The notes: generated by a model from the sequence alone, not told the origin. Shown: positions 6,494 to 13,571, counted from the first letter of the stretch. The stretch is DNA of 13,572 nt from Prevotella sp. CAG:732 (GCA_000436035.1 FR893216.1:1-13572); one strand, 5' to 3'. A program made the numbers and translations.

Positions 6494-8578
6494 TCATTCT
6501 TCTCTCTTCACTTCATTGCGCTCTAGCAGAGCGTCAATGGTTGGCTCCTGCCCACGGAATCGCTTGTAGAGCGTCATCGGATGCTCCGTGCCACCCTTCG
6601 ACAAGATGTTGTCACGGAAGCTTTGGGCGGTAGCCTGGTCGAAGATGCCATTCTTCTTGAAGACACTGAAGGCATCGGCATCGAGCACCTCTGCCCACTT
6701 ATAACTATAGTAGCCAGCGGCATAACCGCCTGCCATGATATGCGAGAACTGCACGGTCATACAGGTGTTTGGCAACTGTGGCATCACGATCGCCTTCTCC
6801 CATGCCTTCTTCTCGAATGGGATGATGTCGTCGGTGAACTCGTCCTTCTTCGTGTAGTACGCCATGTCGAGGAGACCGAAACTTACCTGGCGCAAGCAAG
6901 CGTAGGCTGCCATGAAGTTGCGGCTCTTCACGATGCGCTCTATCAACTCGTCTGGCAATGGCTCGCCTGTCTGGAAATGGAAGGCGAAGGTGCGGAGGAA
7001 GTCCTTCTCCACCGCATAGTTCTCCATAAACTGGGATGGCAACTCCACGAAGTCCCACCATACGTTGGTGCCTGAGAGACTCTCGAAGCGGGTGTTGGCG
7101 AACATGCCGTGCAGGCTGTGTCCAAACTCGTGGAGGAAGGTCTCTACCTCGCCCAAGGTCAAGAGGGCTGGCTTCTCCTCGGTAGGTTTGGTGAAGTTCA
7201 TCACTACACTCACATGAGGGCGCACATTGTTGCCCTTGTGGTCGATCCACTGTCCCTGGAACTCTGTCATCCAAGCTCCTCCCTGCTTACCCTTGCGAGG
7301 GAAGAAGTCGGCGTAGAAGACGGCGAGATAACTGCCATCCTTGTCGAACACCTCGTATGCCTTCACGTCTGGGTGATATACTGGGATGTCCTTGTTCTCC
7401 TTGAAGGTGATGCCGTAGAGCTTGTTGGCAAGTCCGAACACGCCATCGATCACCTTGTCCAACTGGAAGTAAGGGCGGAGCATCTCGGCATCGAGGTTGA
7501 ACTTCTCCATCTGCAACTTATGGGAGTAGTAACTGAAGTCCCATGGCTTGATGTCGAAGTCGTCGCCCCCCAGTTTCTTGGCAAGTGCCTCTATCTCAGC
7601 CACCTCCTTCACGGCGGTAGGCTTGTAGGCGGCGATGAGGTCGTTCAAGAGTTGATATACGTTGTCGATATTCGTAGCCATACGATGCTTCAGCACGTAG
7701 TCGGCGTAGGTATCGAAACCGAGCAACTGGGCTAGCTCACGACGCAGGTTGACGAGTCGCTTGCATATCTCCAGGTTGTTGGAATCATTGTCGTGGATGC
7801 ACTCCGTGTTGCGTGCCATATACATCTCCTTGCGCAGTTCACGCTGGGTGGAGTATGTCATGAATGGGGAGTAGCTAGGGTAGTCGAGCGTGAACACCCA
7901 TCCCTCTTGCTCCTTCTCCTTGGCGTTCTGTGCGGCAGCGGCGATGGCGGTCTCTGGGAGTCCGTCGAGCTGTGCCTTGTCGGTGATGTGGAGGGTGTAA
8001 GCCTTGTTCTCCTTCAAGAGGTTCTGTGAGAACTGGAGGGTGAGCATGCTTGCCTCCTCGGTCAACTTGCGCAACTTCTCCTTGCCTGCCTCGTCGAGTA
8101 GGGCACCGCTGCGTACGAATCCGTCGTAGCTGGTATCGAGAAGCATCTGCTCCTCGGCGGTCAACTCACGGTTGGGATGGTCGTGCACGAACTTGATGCG
8201 CTCGAAAAGTCGCTTGTTGAGCGTGATGTCATTGGCATGCTTGGTCAATATCGGACTCATCTTCTGTGCCAACGCCTCCAACTCATCGCAGGTCTCTGCA
8301 CTCATCATGCAGGAGAACACGTTGGATACACGGCTGAGCAAGTCGTAATAATGCTCACCCTTGTCGGTGTCAACACGAGCGATGGTGTTCTCGAATGTAG
8401 GTTCTGCTGGGTCGTTGACCAACTTGTCTGTCGCCTCGTCATCTCGGCGGATTCCCTCCATGAAAGCCTCCTCGTAATCCTCCAAACGGATACGAGTGAA
8501 TGGCACCGTGTCGTGCGGTGTCTGGTAGGGTTCAAAAAATGGGTTGATACGTTTCTCTATGTTCTTTTCGTCAAGCAT
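6494..8578 (-). CDS. dcp: M3 family metallopeptidase (peptidyl-dipeptidase Dcp / oligopeptidase A type)
   Basis: A 694-residue zinc peptidase of the thimet oligopeptidase family, which degrades short peptides. The HEFGH motif gives ligands His483 and His487 and catalytic Glu484. The third ligand is Glu512 in FVELPSQ, 29 residues after the first His, the spacing known for the family. The family's C-terminal glycine/tyrosine loop is visible as GGYAAGYYSY (617-626), followed by KWAEVLDADAF. No signal peptide is present, so the enzyme should be cytoplasmic, clearing peptides left by other proteases. Length and the PFTRIRLEDYEEAF start match Dcp, but Dcp and oligopeptidase A are hard to separate by eye. 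The ATG at 8578 follows a TAnnTTTG box by about 25 bases. Confidence 0.94.
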   Translation of the reverse strand: MLDEKNIEKRINPFFEPYQTPHDTVPFTRIRLEDYEEAFMEGIRRDDEATDKLVNDPAEPTFENTIARVDTDKGEHYYDLLSRVSNVFSCMMSAETCDELEALAQKMSPILTKHANDITLNKRLFERIKFVHDHPNRELTAEEQMLLDTSYDGFVRSGALLDEAGKEKLRKLTEEASMLTLQFSQNLLKENKAYTLHITDKAQLDGLPETAIAAAAQNAKEKEQEGWVFTLDYPSYSPFMTYSTQRELRKEMYMARNTECIHDNDSNNLEICKRLVNLRRELAQLLGFDTYADYVLKHRMATNIDNVYQLLNDLIAAYKPTAVKEVAEIEALAKKLGGDDFDIKPWDFSYYSHKLQMEKFNLDAEMLRPYFQLDKVIDGVFGLANKLYGITFKENKDIPVYHPDVKAYEVFDKDGSYLAVFYADFFPRKGKQGGAWMTEFQGQWIDHKGNNVRPHVSVVMNFTKPTEEKPALLTLGEVETFLHEFGHSLHGMFANTRFESLSGTNVWWDFVELPSQFMENYAVEKDFLRTFAFHFQTGEPLPDELIERIVKSRNFMAAYACLRQVSFGLLDMAYYTKKDEFTDDIIPFEKKAWEKAIVMPQLPNTCMTVQFSHIMAGGYAAGYYSYKWAEVLDADAFSVFKKNGIFDQATAQSFRDNILSKGGTEHPMTLYKRFRGQEPTIDALLERNEVKREE

Positions 8579-8603
8579 ACTAACTTTGTTTAATTTTTAG
8601 CTG

Positions 8604-8611
8604 CAAAGTTA
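8604..8611 (-). promoter_or_regulatory. -7 box for the M3 peptidase gene
   Basis: On the minus strand this reads TAACTTTG within TGCTAACTTTGCAG (8601-8614), the same 14-mer as at the recF promoter. Transcription would start near 8598, about 20 bases before the ATG. No clear -33 TTTG is seen. Confidence 0.65.
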
Positions 8612-8674
8612 GCAAAAAAAGCCGTGAATAGAGAAGGTTACGGGTGGTTTTTAACTAATATTACTTTCGCAAGT

Positions 8675-8716
8675 GGGAAGTTTAGGGAATTTAAAGGGAA
8701 GTTCCCATAAATTCCC
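8675..8716. repeat. Degenerate 10-bp repeats and nested hairpin over the crp-family stop codon
   Basis: Plus-strand units GGGAAGTTTA (8675-8684) and GGGAATTTAA (8685-8694) are followed by AGGGAAGTTCCC. GGGAATTTA (8685-8693) pairs perfectly with TAAATTCCC (8708-8716), with a second small stem GGGA / TCCC inside. The structure covers the last codons and stop of the regulator gene. Without a T run it is not an obvious terminator, but it could stall transcription or protect the mRNA 3' end. Confidence 0.55.
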
Positions 8717-9386
8717 TCTTCAGTAACTTTTCCAAAGCCGGAATGGTGATGCGCTCACGGTGGAGCTGGAGCAAACCTTCATCCTGCAGGTGGTTGAGCG
8801 CTCTGGAGACATCGAGTCGGCTGTCGTTCACTTCCTCCGCTATCCTCTTCATCTTGACACGGATAATCTTCTCGCCTCCGAGTCGAAGACAATGGAACTC
8901 GAAGAAGCGTATGATGCGCTCCTCCAACGACTTAGGGGGGACACGGAGCAGGCGGCGGTTCAGTTTTTGCGATTGCGCCGAGATGAGGTTGATGAAGTTG
9001 ATGCGGAAGATTTGGAAGAGTCCGGAGAGCTTGAGTATCTCTTGCTTTTCGAGGCGCATGATGCTACAGTCGGTCTTGGCGATGTAGGTGTGGGTGAACC
9101 GCTGGTTGAGTCCGAAGATGGTCTCTGCCTGGAATATCTCTGGCGCACTGATGTCCTCCTCGATGCTGTAGCCATGGTCGTCGGCTTCGGTCACCACTTG
9201 GATGTCGCCCGTGAGCAGAAAGTAGAGCGACAGGCACCGTTCGCCCTCTTCGACGATGGTCTGACCCTCAGCGATTTTCTGAAAGTCAAACCTCGCCTTG
9301 CCTGCCGCCTCGTGCAAGTCGTTGCGGCTCATGCCGAGGAAGAGGGGCAGGGAAAGGAGGATATCGTATAAACTGTTGTCTGCCAT
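8691..9386 (-). CDS. Crp/Fnr family transcriptional regulator
   Basis: A 231-residue regulator with an N-terminal cyclic-nucleotide-binding-like beta-roll (about 12-118, with VEEGERCLSLYFLLTGDIQV at 45-64), a long dimerisation helix (about 120-148), and a C-terminal winged helix-turn-helix (about 152-222; recognition region NDSRLDVSRALNHLQDEGLL). The segment that in cAMP-binding members reads FGE...RxA is here EIFQAETIFGLNQRFTHTY, without the canonical phosphate-contact residues. There is also no four-cysteine cluster of the Fnr type (only Cys51, Cys107, Cys166). The ligand is therefore unknown. The gene is the last of the six-gene run, 33 bases after apbE with no promoter visible in the gap. 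The targets cannot be told from the sequence. Confidence 0.9.
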   Translation of the reverse strand: MADNSLYDILLSLPLFLGMSRNDLHEAAGKARFDFQKIAEGQTIVEEGERCLSLYFLLTGDIQVVTEADDHGYSIEEDISAPEIFQAETIFGLNQRFTHTYIAKTDCSIMRLEKQEILKLSGLFQIFRINFINLISAQSQKLNRRLLRVPPKSLEERIIRFFEFHCLRLGGEKIIRVKMKRIAEEVNDSRLDVSRALNHLQDEGLLQLHRERITIPALEKLLKREFMGTSL

Positions 9387-9419
9387 GTCGAGGAGTAAAA
9401 AATACTTTACGGATTGGCT

Positions 9420-10436
9420 CTACTGTGCCAGAATCTTCTTCATCGAAGGCGAATACCAAACCTGGTTCTTGCCTTTCGCATCCGAGTAGATGAGGTAGGC
9501 GAGGAGGTCGGGATGCTTGGCAAGTATCTTCTGCGCTCCATCAAGACCCAACACCATGAATGAGGTGGCGTAGGCGTCGGCTGTGGCGCAAGTGTTGGCT
9601 ATCACCGTGGCTGACAGGATGTTGTGCTGCACAGGATAACCGGTCTTTGGGTCGATGGTATGGGCATACTTCTTGCCGTTCTTATAATAGAAGTTGCGAT
9701 AGTTGCCGCTCGTCGCCATCGCCTTGTCGGTGACGTTGAGCACGGTCTGTAGTTCGGTGCTGTTGTTGAGGGAGTCATCGGTAGGCTTGTTGACACCGAT
9801 GCGCCATGGCACACGCTTGTCGCTGTTGCCATGGGTCACCACCTCGCCACCGATCTCCACCATGAAGTTCTCGATGCCTTTCTTCTTGAGGAATCGAGCC
9901 ACCACATCACTGCCATATCCCTTGGCGATGGCAGAGCAGTCGAGCATGGTGTTAGGATTGTCCTTCTTCACGTGTCCATCCACGAGTTTCACCTTGTGGA
10001 AGCCCACGATGGCTTTCAGGCTATCTACGGCTTCCTTGCTAGGCATCTTGCCCTGCTTGAAACCGAATCCCCAGGCATTCACCATCGGGGCTACGGTGAT
10101 GTCGAAGGCACCATCGGTCTCCTGCGATATGTCTTCAGCCAGGTCGAACACTTCCTGGAACATATCGTTGACCTTCACCTCCTCGTTGCGGTTGATGCGG
10201 GAGATGATGGAAGTCTTGTTGAAAGGCGAGAGCGAGTTATCTACCTTCTGCAGCTCCGCCTCTATCTCTTTCTGGTAGTTCTCATCGCTCTGGTAGGTGA
10301 TGTGATAGATGGTTCCGAAGACGAAACCCTCGTCGTGCTGATATGGTGTAACGTGTTGCTGGCGAATGATATAAATGGTGCCGAGTACCAAGACTAGGAG
10401 AAACGGCAGTTGCCAGAGAAGCTTTTTCTTGTTCAT
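9420..10436 (-). CDS. apbE: FAD:protein FMN transferase
   Basis: A 338-residue ApbE-family flavinyltransferase, which moves FMN from FAD to Ser/Thr of exported or membrane flavoproteins. An N-terminal MNKKK and hydrophobic helix (about 6-24) anchor or export it; there is no lipobox cysteine. Family motifs in order are DGAFDITVAPMVNAWGFG (108-125), DCSAIAKGYGSD (166-177), GGEVVTHG (196-203), ATSGNYRNFYY (241-251), HTIDPKTGYPV (259-269) and the metal-binding NTCATADAYATS (281-292) with Asp287. I took the ATG at 10436. The frame also opens at 10556, overlapping the upstream stop by 11 bases, but those 40 residues are encoded by a pyrimidine repeat tract and would precede the signal anchor. No target complex (Nqr, Rnf) is encoded in the window. 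Confidence 0.94.
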   Translation of the reverse strand: MNKKKLLWQLPFLLVLVLGTIYIIRQQHVTPYQHDEGFVFGTIYHITYQSDENYQKEIEAELQKVDNSLSPFNKTSIISRINRNEEVKVNDMFQEVFDLAEDISQETDGAFDITVAPMVNAWGFGFKQGKMPSKEAVDSLKAIVGFHKVKLVDGHVKKDNPNTMLDCSAIAKGYGSDVVARFLKKKGIENFMVEIGGEVVTHGNSDKRVPWRIGVNKPTDDSLNNSTELQTVLNVTDKAMATSGNYRNFYYKNGKKYAHTIDPKTGYPVQHNILSATVIANTCATADAYATSFMVLGLDGAQKILAKHPDLLAYLIYSDAKGKNQVWYSPSMKKILAQ

Positions 10437-10458
10437 GGGGCTTTGTTTGGGGGTTAAT

Positions 10459-10498
10459 GGGAATTTAAGAGAAGTAAAGGGAAGTGAGAGGGGGAGTG
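10459..10498. repeat. Degenerate 10-bp purine repeat upstream of apbE
   Basis: Four successive 10-base units on the plus strand, GGGAATTTAA, GAGAAGTAAA, GGGAAGTGAG and AGGGGGAGTG, inside the 109-base gap between the DUF6048 and apbE genes. The first unit is identical to the one at 8685-8694, and AAAGGGAAGT is shared with 8693-8702. In the transcribed direction it is a pyrimidine-rich leader just ahead of the apbE start. No promoter box is visible here. Confidence 0.5.
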
Positions 10499-10545
10499 AA
10501 GAGACATCGGTTTTCTCTCTTTGTAGGGAGTCTGATGACTCTAGC

Positions 10546-11313
10546 TTAGAACTCATATCCTATGTTGAAGGTTCCGCCGAGGCGCGAACTTCCTTGCTTG
10601 CCGAAGCCCGGCACATACCATGCCTTGCCGATGTCGCCTTCCTTGTGGGCGATGCGTCGCTTGTATCTCACGCTCCATCCCATTCGGATAGGTCCCCATA
10701 TCTTCACGTCGATGCCGAAGCAACCCTCCAACCAGTGACAGTTGCAGGATACATCCTTGGCAGAGTAGGGAGTGGTGGTTCCCCAGATAGGGTCGGTGAT
10801 GTCGGGACCCTCTACATCATACTTGTAGGTGGTGAAGGCGTAGCGCACACCACCATAGAGGCGATAGATGTCGTGCTTGTTGCGCAAGAGATTCCAATCG
10901 ACACCGATACGAGCGTATGGCGCACTGGTCTTGTAGTGCAGGTTGGTGCCATCGTCGGTGGCATCCGCCTTGCCATAACCCAGTTCGAGCACAGGGAAGT
11001 ACTTGTCTTTCAGATTGATGCGCAAGGCTGCCTCGTACTGACCGTAACTGCCCAGTACCATTTGTCCCAAGCCGATGGCATCCACGCTTACCGCCAAGCC
11101 GCGGAAGAGAGGCACGGTGTCAGGCTGTTCCACCATCTTCTTTGCCTTGGACTGGGCATGGGCAGGACTTGCCCAGCCGCCCAAGAGGAGTAGGCTCAAC
11201 GCCAGCACCTTGGCGTATCTCGTAGGGATGGCCAAGCTCGCACGAGTAGGGATAGCCGCGCTCGCCTTACTCGCGAGTGCCGAAATATATGAGGAAATGC
11301 GTCTTCGTTGCAT
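10546..11313 (-). CDS. DUF6048-type outer membrane protein
   Basis: A 255-residue exported protein of unknown function. The hydrophobic core of a signal peptide is at about 33-48 with cleavage likely after Ala53 (SPAHA before Q). The rest alternates in a beta-strand manner (GLAVSVDAIGLGQMVLGSYGQYEAALRIN split over several strands), is rich in aromatic residues and ends in Phe (NIGYEF), as outer-membrane barrels often do. The n-region before the signal core is unusually long (about 33 residues) and contains an eight-residue duplication (AIPTRAS, then AIPTR again). The only ATG is at 11313, 47 bases inside the preceding lipoprotein gene; the next in-frame Met is residue 60, past the signal peptide. 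Pairing with a DUF6452-type lipoprotein is, from memory, common in Bacteroidales; the family name is moderately certain. Confidence 0.8.
   Translation of the reverse strand: MQRRRISSYISALASKASAAIPTRASLAIPTRYAKVLALSLLLLGGWASPAHAQSKAKKMVEQPDTVPLFRGLAVSVDAIGLGQMVLGSYGQYEAALRINLKDKYFPVLELGYGKADATDDGTNLHYKTSAPYARIGVDWNLLRNKHDIYRLYGGVRYAFTTYKYDVEGPDITDPIWGTTTPYSAKDVSCNCHWLEGCFGIDVKIWGPIRMGWSVRYKRRIAHKEGDIGKAWYVPGFGKQGSSRLGGTFNIGYEF
11222..11265. repeat. In-frame 24-bp-spaced duplication in the DUF6048 signal region
   Basis: Two 20-base copies (11222-11241 and 11246-11265) match at 17 of 20 positions and start 24 bases apart, exactly eight codons. The second copy ends next to the stop codon of the upstream gene. 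This explains the long n-region of the encoded protein. Confidence 0.65.
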
Positions 11314-11749
11314 CGAAATTTACGTCTTTATGGTTGATGACTATGGAGTCGATGAGATGCTGTGTCGTCTTCACGCCGGTGATGGTGTGGAAATAAGACG
11401 GGCTGCAGTCGATGGACTCGAAATGTGGCTGGTTGTCCTTGGCGACGATCACCGTGTCCTTGAACACTCGCTCCAGGCGGTCTTGCACCTCGAAATATAG
11501 GGTGTCGGCAGAATTGGCGTAGCTCATCGGCAGGATGAAGCTATCTACATTCTCGTCCTTGTTGATGAGAATGCTGTCCTCGCCGTCTCGCTTCGTGGTC
11601 GATACGGTCATCGTGCAACCGGTAAGCTCCGTCACGGTGCCGTCCAACTTATACTTTGTATAGACGGTATTGTTGAGCGGACAGTCGAGCGTGGAGCATC
11701 CCACCATCGTGAGGATGGTCAACAGGAGGATAGGGATTATTTTCCGCAT
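11267..11749 (-). CDS. DUF6452-type lipoprotein
   Basis: A 160-residue protein of unknown function with a lipoprotein signal: MRKIIP, a hydrophobic core, then MVGC with lipidated Cys18. The mature part begins CSTLDCPLNN, with a second cysteine at 23 and two more later (TGC near 44, DCSPSY near 115). It has alternating beta-strand character throughout and shows no enzyme motif. The start overlaps the end of the glycosyltransferase gene by 13 bases and its end overlaps the DUF6048 gene by 47 bases, so the three are translated from one message. Linkage to the adjacent barrel-like protein suggests that the two act together at the outer membrane, which is inference. The DUF name is from memory of similar Bacteroidales gene pairs. 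Confidence 0.82.
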   Translation of the reverse strand: MRKIIPILLLTILTMVGCSTLDCPLNNTVYTKYKLDGTVTELTGCTMTVSTTKRDGEDSILINKDENVDSFILPMSYANSADTLYFEVQDRLERVFKDTVIVAKDNQPHFESIDCSPSYFHTITGVKTTQHLIDSIVINHKDVNFDATKTHFLIYFGTRE

Positions 11750-12708
11750 CTTATCTCTTTTTCTATTTGATAATCATTACGGTTAGGGTTCTGGCGGCTG
11801 ATGAGGTCGCCGAGGAATCCTGCCAGGAAGAACTGACTGCCCAGCAACATCGCTGTGAGGGCGATGAAGAAGTATGGCGAGTCGGTGATGAGGTGACCGT
11901 AGATGCCATTGTGCAAGTCGATGAGCTTGTCAACGCCCAAGCCGATGAGGGCGAGGAAGGCGATGAAGAAGACCACGCTGCCCAGGAATCCGAACACGTG
12001 CATTGGCTTCTTGCCGAAGTTGCTCAGAAACCAGAGGGTCATCAGGTCGAGATAACCATTGACGAAGCGGTTCCAGCCCATGAACTTCGATTTGCCAAAC
12101 TTGCGTGCCTGGTGGTGTACGGGTTTCTCGCCGATCTTGTCGAAGCCGGCGTTCTTGGCGAGGTATGGGATGTAGCGATGCATCTCTCCATACACCTCGA
12201 TGTTCTTGACCACGTCACGGCGATACGCCTTCAGACCACAGTTGAAGTCGTGGAGGTTGTGTATGCCGCTCACCTTGCGTGCGGTGGCATTGAAGAGTTT
12301 GGTAGGGATGGTCTTGGAGAGTGGGTCGCCCTGCTTGCGGTTCTGCTTGTAGCCGGACACGAGGTCATAACCTTCCTTCTTGATCATCTGGTAGAGGGCT
12401 GGTATCTCGTCGGGAGAGTCCTGGAGGTCTGCATCCATGGTGATCACCACGTCGCCCTGTGCCTCCTTGAATCCGCAGTAGAGGGCAGGGCTCTTGCCAT
12501 AGTTGCGGCGGAACTTGATGCCCTTCACGTTCTCCGACTTCTCGGCTAGCTCCTCTATCACCTCCCAAGAACGGTCGGTGGAGCCATCGTTGACGAAGAT
12601 GACCTCAAAGCTGAAGTCGTTGGCTTTCATCACTCGCTCTATCCAGGCGTAAAGCTCTGGGAGTGATTCTTCCTCATTATATAGAGGTACAACTACTGTT
12701 ATATCCAT
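11737..12708 (-). CDS. GT2 family glycosyltransferase with two C-terminal membrane helices (DPM1/GtrB-like)
   Basis: A 323-residue inverting GT-A enzyme. The nucleotide-binding N-terminus VVVPLYNEEESLPELY (5-20) is followed by VNDGSTDRSW (39-48), the metal-binding DADLQDSPDEIP (92-103), and FNCGLKAYRRDV (155-166). Two membrane helices at about 234-258 and 276-302 complete the fold. This layout is that of polyprenyl-phosphate mannose/glucose synthases such as GtrB and DPM1, which put a sugar on undecaprenyl phosphate at the inner face of the cytoplasmic membrane. The donor sugar cannot be read from the sequence. No flippase or second transferase is adjacent. It starts six bases after the DUF4199 stop codon and overlaps the lipoprotein gene downstream. 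Confidence 0.93.
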   Translation of the reverse strand: MDITVVVPLYNEEESLPELYAWIERVMKANDFSFEVIFVNDGSTDRSWEVIEELAEKSENVKGIKFRRNYGKSPALYCGFKEAQGDVVITMDADLQDSPDEIPALYQMIKKEGYDLVSGYKQNRKQGDPLSKTIPTKLFNATARKVSGIHNLHDFNCGLKAYRRDVVKNIEVYGEMHRYIPYLAKNAGFDKIGEKPVHHQARKFGKSKFMGWNRFVNGYLDLMTLWFLSNFGKKPMHVFGFLGSVVFFIAFLALIGLGVDKLIDLHNGIYGHLITDSPYFFIALTAMLLGSQFFLAGFLGDLISRQNPNRNDYQIEKEIRCGK

Positions 12709-12714
12709 TGTATT

Positions 12715-13269
12715 TTATTGTTGATTTACGAATGATTGTTGGTTTCTGCGCTTTCTGCTCATCAGTGCGGCGATCAGCGGACTGAGCACGGTGCCCACGA
12801 TGATCTCGGTGATCATGAAGGTGGCAGCCCATCCCACGGGTTTCATCATGGCGAGTGCCTCGATGATGGTGTTCACCTCCGCCTGTGTCAGGTTATAGCT
12901 CTGGAGTATCACCTTGTAGCTCTCCATCAGGGTGCTGATGAACACGCTGGTGTTGAGGAACTTAAACCAGAGAAACTGCACGATGGTGAGGAGCAGTGTG
13001 GCATTGAAGAAGGTTTGCCAACAGTAGAAGAGGCTCCTGCGGAAGGAGATGCTTCCCTCCAAGGCTCCGTCGCGGAATGCCTTGAGTCGTCGTGCCACCA
13101 CGAAAGGAGTGCTGAGTGCCAGGATGTTGGCGAAGACTCCCCATAGTGCGTGGGGTGGAAAAACCGACCACATGGTGAGGGCGAAACTCGCTATCCATAC
13201 TGAGCCAAGGATGGCACCGTCTTGTCGGGCAAAAGCCCTTGTCTGTACTAACTTTATAAAGTCTATCAT
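12715..13269 (-). CDS. DUF4199 integral membrane protein
   Basis: A 184-residue protein with four predicted membrane helices (about 19-38, 42-60, 82-105 and 147-170), and a basic C-terminus (SRKRRNQQ) expected on the cytoplasmic side. A stretch between helices 3 and 4 (about 112-140, TLMESYKVILQSYNLTQAEV) is soluble and helical. The pattern and position just before a GT2 gene match the Bacteroidales DUF4199 family, whose function is not known. It is the first gene of the six-gene run and follows the promoter near 13293. No enzyme motif was found. A role in lipid-linked sugar handling is suggested only by its neighbour. Confidence 0.87.
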   Translation of the reverse strand: MIDFIKLVQTRAFARQDGAILGSVWIASFALTMWSVFPPHALWGVFANILALSTPFVVARRLKAFRDGALEGSISFRRSLFYCWQTFFNATLLLTIVQFLWFKFLNTSVFISTLMESYKVILQSYNLTQAEVNTIIEALAMMKPVGWAATFMITEIIVGTVLSPLIAALMSRKRRNQQSFVNQQ

Positions 13270-13292
13270 TTAATCAAATATATATTATCGTG

Positions 13293-13300
13293 CAAAAGTA
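13293..13300 (-). promoter_or_regulatory. -7 box for the six-gene envelope run
   Basis: On the minus strand this reads TACTTTTG (TAnnTTTG) followed by CACG. A start near 13287 leaves about 20 bases to the ATG at 13269. It is the only recognisable promoter for the whole DUF4199-to-crp run. No clear -33 TTTG at the right spacing. Confidence 0.62.
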
Positions 13301-13458
13301 CACAATTTTCCCCATATAGTAGGAATATTAGGGATAAATTTATATATTTTTTGATTTCGGCATATTCTTCCTTTCTCCTGATTGTCATGATTTTTGCCAT
13401 ATAATCGTATGAAGGGTATAGGTAGTGGAGCGTCATTTCCAGGTTTGTGGAAAATATC

Positions 13459-13514
13459 TCTCTGCCTAGGGGATATTTCATACCTAGCTAGGTAGGAATT
13501 TTTCTCTGCCTAGG
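13459..13514. repeat. CTAG palindrome flanked by 12-bp direct repeats
   Basis: TCTCTGCCTAGG occurs at 13459-13470 and again at 13503-13514, 44 bases apart. Exactly between them is a perfect 14-bp palindrome TACCTAGCTAGGTA (13481-13494), extending to an imperfect 26-bp one (13475-13500, 11 of 13 pairs). Each direct repeat also ends in the palindrome CCTAGG. CTAG is generally a rare tetramer in bacterial DNA, so four copies in this span, plus one at 13532-13535, are notable. Confidence 0.75.
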
Positions 13515-13547
13515 AAAAAATGAAAGTGGTACTAGGGCGGAAAAAGT

Positions 13548-13571
13548 GGCTCACCCGATAAACCAGGGGGA
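13548..13571. repeat. Right copy of the 24-bp inverted repeat at the window ends
   Basis: Matches the reverse complement of 1-24 at 22 of 24 bases. It reads outward from the window, starting GGCTCACCC. The two differences between the copies would fit the left and right ends of one insertion sequence, or two diverged copies. Confidence 0.7.

Noticed and set aside
6484..6498. Hairpin at the M3 peptidase stop as a terminator
   Set aside because: The stem is six A/T-rich pairs with no T run after it, so termination is not supported.
8760..9371. 203-residue plus-strand frame opposite the Crp/Fnr gene
   Set aside because: Antisense shadow of a well-supported regulator, with no start context or recognisable domain.
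11767..12549. 260-residue plus-strand frame opposite the GT2 gene
   Set aside because: It is antisense to a gene with clear motifs and shows no family features; an effect of codon bias on the other strand.
13266..13481. 71-residue minus-strand frame upstream of DUF4199
   Set aside because: It runs through the promoter region and the CTAG palindrome and shows no recognisable motif or start context; AT-rich intergenic DNA produces such frames by chance.
13459..13514. CRISPR-like spacing of two identical 12-mers
   Set aside because: Only two short copies, a palindromic spacer and no cas genes; it does not form an array.
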